A DNA stretch of 64,000 bases, taken from Bacillota bacterium. Lineage in GTDB: Bacteria; Bacillota; Clostridia; Acetivibrionales; DSM-1351. This document shows positions 62,401-64,000 of the stretch, in pieces; within the stretch, counting starts at the first letter, position 1; each line of letters opens with the position of its first letter. Position numbers and translations under genes: made by a program. Under the pieces are notes generated by a model that was not told where the DNA came from, did no database searches, and saw nothing but the letters and a program-made list of their open reading frames with translations. The stretch is taken from assembly GCA_023415305.1 (NCBI GenBank), contig JAEZKZ010000062.1, forward strand, positions 34,037 through 98,036. The letters are read 5' to 3'.

Positions 62401-64000
62401 ATGGAAGTTATAAAAACGGTTGGCCACGTACCCTCCCTAAAAAGTATGTGAGCTCTTATAATACTGATATAGCAATTGCCGATTTGGACAGGGACGGAAC
62501 TGATGAAATAATATACTCTCAATTAGATGAAATCAATGTCCTAAAGATGGATGGAATACAGCTATCCGACAACTGGGGTATTGATAGTGATTATTACTAT
62601 AATAATTTTGTTATAGGAGATATTAACAGCGATAATTACCCTGAAATACTGGCTCAACGCCATACTAGAAAAGATTATTCCATTCCCGGCTATGTACCAA
62701 GGTATTATAGTGAGGAGGAACTGATTGCTCTGGATAAAGACGCCCAGATTGTAAAACGGTGGGGAATTCTGGGGGCTGGTGGAGGTAAATCAAGCAGCTC
62801 AAGTTTTGAACCCGTATTAGGTGATTTTGACAATAATGGCAAAGTAGATATCGCTGTCTGCACTTCAATATTGAATGAATCAAATACAAGTGTTGATAGC
62901 ACTTTATACATTCTAACCACCGAGGGGGACTATAACGCTGAAAACATTGACTGGCCGGTAAGATTGCATGATCCGCAAAATACATCGGTACATATTCCTA
63001 ATAAACCACTGCCGGATGTAACGTCCATTGTGCTTAACACGACCTCGTCAAGTATAACTGTAGGACAAGCTGTTCAGTTGAATGCAACAATATTGCCAAA
63101 AGGTGCAAATAGTAAAGTTGAATGGTCGATAGCTAGTGAAAGCCCATCCAATGTTGCATCAGTTATAAACGGTACTGTATTTGCAAAGCATCCGGGTACA
63201 GCAGTAATAAGAGCAGCCAGCGCTGCTGACCCAAGCAAGTATGCAGAATGTACTGTAACGGTAACAGAGGCGATAGATGGTGTATTGTTCAGAGAAGGAT
63301 TTGAAAATAGTAGTGAGAACAATAATCTTCCTATCGGGTGGAGTGTTGAAAATGTATATACTGGAATAGAATTGGGTAAATGGAGTATTGTTTCAAGTGG
63401 AACTACTGTGGATACTCCAAAATCCGGTTCGAAAATGGCCAAATTCCAGAAAGTATCATATGGATACAGTGATCGTCTGTATAGAACCGGAGGCTTCGAC
63501 CTTGGAAATAGCAGCTATAGCTTGAATTTTTGGATGTATCATGATAGTGAAACAACAAATTATGACTCGATTCAAGTCCAATTAAGTATGGATTCTGGCG
63601 CAAATTGGATAAATGCCGGAGAACCAATTTATAGGTATAGCAGAAGTGCAGGCTGGAAAATGCATACTATTAGCCTAAACGAATACAAGAATACCTCTGA
63701 TATACAGATAGCATTTCTTGGTGTAGGTAAAGGTGGCAGAGATATTTATCTGGATGACATTTCAGTTACTGATGATTCGGTGGTACAGGTCTCCGGAATT
63801 AGCCTCAACAGAACCGCTACAACACTGGAAGCGGGCCAGACAGAACAACTGACAGCAACTGTAGCACCTGATGATGCAACAAATAAGGAAGTAATCTGGA
63901 CAGTACAAAGCGAAAGTTCAAGTAACGTAGCGACAGTATCGTCTTCAGGCCTTGTCACAGGAAACAATGTGGGTACAGCAGTAATAAGGGCAACAAGTGC
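59421..64000 (+). CDS. Very large secreted subtilisin-like protease, 3' truncated
   Basis: The frame from the ATG at 59421 stays open to the end of the window (at least 1526 residues). It starts with a signal peptide and a propeptide, then a subtilisin (S8) domain with Asp239 (VVDTGID), His294 (HGTHVAG) and Ser458 (SGTSMAAPH). After about residue 520 come beta-rich modules, four or more FG-GAP/VCBS-like Ca-binding repeats (GDLDHDGQGE, ADLDRDGTDE, GDINSDNYPE and GDFDNNGKVD), a Big2 Ig-like domain from about residue 1200, a MAM-like segment and the start of a second Big2 domain. The end may hold a cell-surface anchor. It probably degrades proteins outside the cell. Confidence 0.9.
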   Translation, partial: MIFQKKVNTKKRFKKSAVISLITLLASLLTFVSSFSGTVAKQNINEFDQKTVESSSPKSKRIIVKLNNETAAKAEAQITQKDMAISKGSSKNMGDIFSKYKIKKMEPMYKGLVNWKKKNGKTEKEYYNKIQKNFQKRSKRSKKGVPAETNLSNTYVIEADVSSQEEYDKLLESLKKDTRFEYAEASIEMSTCMIPNDPYFSSNGTWGEKYDDLYGVKLISCPEAWDTATGEGVTVAVVDTGIDNTHPDIAENIWTNTKEIANNGIDDDNNGYIDDIWGWNFVNNNNNPVDDEGHGTHVAGTIAATGNNGVGVVGVAPGAKVMAVKGLNKEGKGTDSALVNAILYAADNGADVINCSFGGKGYVNVYEDAINYATGLGVVVVVAAGNDSDDVRNYSPAGVESAITVAATDSNDKKAYFTNWGSGVDVAAPGVDILSLHASGTTKGFKVGDKYSRLSGTSMAAPHVAGVAALITSCHPEFSSDQVGMVIQASTIDVNYPGFDYYTGYGRIDASQALKKNSCLDANIISPVQGSSAIDVVTVTGSAKGNNFLSYTLEYAKVTQFSIEPIEWQVLEQSNNPVDKGHLGIFDTTELSSGKYLIRLSVKDSNDPQNTYYDRVEVEIEKTKITSPASLDPSYATEMKPGKVLPIQGFTLGQHFQNYRMEWGEGLNPTEWFTTGFTLENGGNEPVIDGLLANWDSSVYPGRAGFYQLRLLADYTSYSDDVRTFIYLEPDLAHENWPQKLENNTPSSMLPVKNAAGQTSLVGLTSTTLRETALVKYSHDGILQYSSSHNYFTINQVAVGNIDGNPGEETVYAADGKIRILKDDNSYTEFTLDPQYKYISDYIALQDLDNDTIPEILVLGRDFASKTRYLYAFKPDGSLFNTKFPIAIPNIDMSANLTNDNLSDVHYLIMDINNDGEKEIITQQHEEDSDASLKIYKWDGTPIEWQAVQPSFPNVTIFDMLGGDLDHDGQGEIVLCTKDTGSFDERKIYVIASDGSYKNGWPRTLPKKYVSSYNTDIAIADLDRDGTDEIIYSQLDEINVLKMDGIQLSDNWGIDSDYYYNNFVIGDINSDNYPEILAQRHTRKDYSIPGYVPRYYSEEELIALDKDAQIVKRWGILGAGGGKSSSSSFEPVLGDFDNNGKVDIAVCTSILNESNTSVDSTLYILTTEGDYNAENIDWPVRLHDPQNTSVHIPNKPLPDVTSIVLNTTSSSITVGQAVQLNATILPKGANSKVEWSIASESPSNVASVINGTVFAKHPGTAVIRAASAADPSKYAECTVTVTEAIDGVLFREGFENSSENNNLPIGWSVENVYTGIELGKWSIVSSGTTVDTPKSGSKMAKFQKVSYGYSDRLYRTGGFDLGNSSYSLNFWMYHDSETTNYDSIQVQLSMDSGANWINAGEPIYRYSRSAGWKMHTISLNEYKNTSDIQIAFLGVGKGGRDIYLDDISVTDDSVVQVSGISLNRTATTLEAGQTEQLTATVAPDDATNKEVIWTVQSESSSNVATVSSSGLVTGNNVGTAVIRATS

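Overview
The window looks like a chromosomal segment of an anaerobic, spore-forming, plant-fibre-degrading clostridium. The reasons are low GC, AT-rich intergenic DNA with strong intrinsic terminators, a gerA-type germination operon, sigma-H, a Spo0E-like protein, and a dense set of cytoplasmic hemicellulose enzymes with a CUT1 sugar transporter. A Ruminiclostridium-like (cluster III) relative fits best. That placement is inference from gene content, not from a marker-gene comparison.

Region 1 (1-22963) is mostly a hemicellulose oligosaccharide utilisation locus. It opens with the 3' end of a sugar-binding lipoprotein gene, then a redox lipoprotein that fuses two thioredoxin-like domains to a CcdA/DsbD-type membrane domain, and a small unknown protein. 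A cytoplasmic side-chain-removal set follows: GH95, a CE1-like esterase and a type-B carboxylesterase. Next come a YesM/YesN two-component system, two paralogous solute-binding lipoproteins, two CUT1 permeases (no ATPase gene here), a GH51 arabinofuranosidase and a GH43 enzyme. A separately promoted BtrH/C39-like protein closes the region.

Region 2 (about 23000-27800) is a gerKA-gerKB-gerKC spore germination operon. Its leader carries a possible short ORF and two hairpins, and a two-helix small membrane protein gene follows the operon.

Region 3 (about 27800-35270) returns to pentoses: an AraC regulator and a GH3 enzyme on the minus strand, araA (minus), araR and araD. AraR-like palindromes sit just downstream of both divergent araA/araR promoters, and a weaker one lies ahead of araD. 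Imported arabino-oligosaccharides would be cut by GH51/GH43/GH3, and the arabinose would enter the pentose phosphate pathway through AraA and AraD. The ribulokinase must lie elsewhere.

Region 4 (35400-40420) holds a diguanylate cyclase, two MFS transporters and a secreted protein made of two copies of an unknown domain.

Region 5 (40500-54270) is sulfur metabolism and housekeeping: metY, an acetyl-CoA-type metA, a DUF6062 protein (minus), an OGG1-type glycosylase, a DUF3343 protein, cysE, cysS, an NlpC/P60 protein, exonuclease III, mini-RNase III, rlmB, sigH, tRNA-Gly(CCC) and tRNA-Thr(GGT). The cysE-cysS-mrnC-rlmB-sigH order is the conserved Firmicutes order, but it is interrupted by nlpC, xth and a cluster of DnaA boxes. 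A 310-nt segment at 45890-46200 with its own consensus promoter and a hairpin terminator looks like an uncharacterised structured RNA.

Region 6 (54300-64000) is accessory: tRNA-derived debris, tiny ORFs, an HD-domain fragment, a Nudix hydrolase, an XRE regulator, a Spo0E-like peptide, a MalT/LuxR-type ATPase regulator, and the 5' 4.6 kb of a very large secreted subtilisin-like protease that runs off the end of the window.
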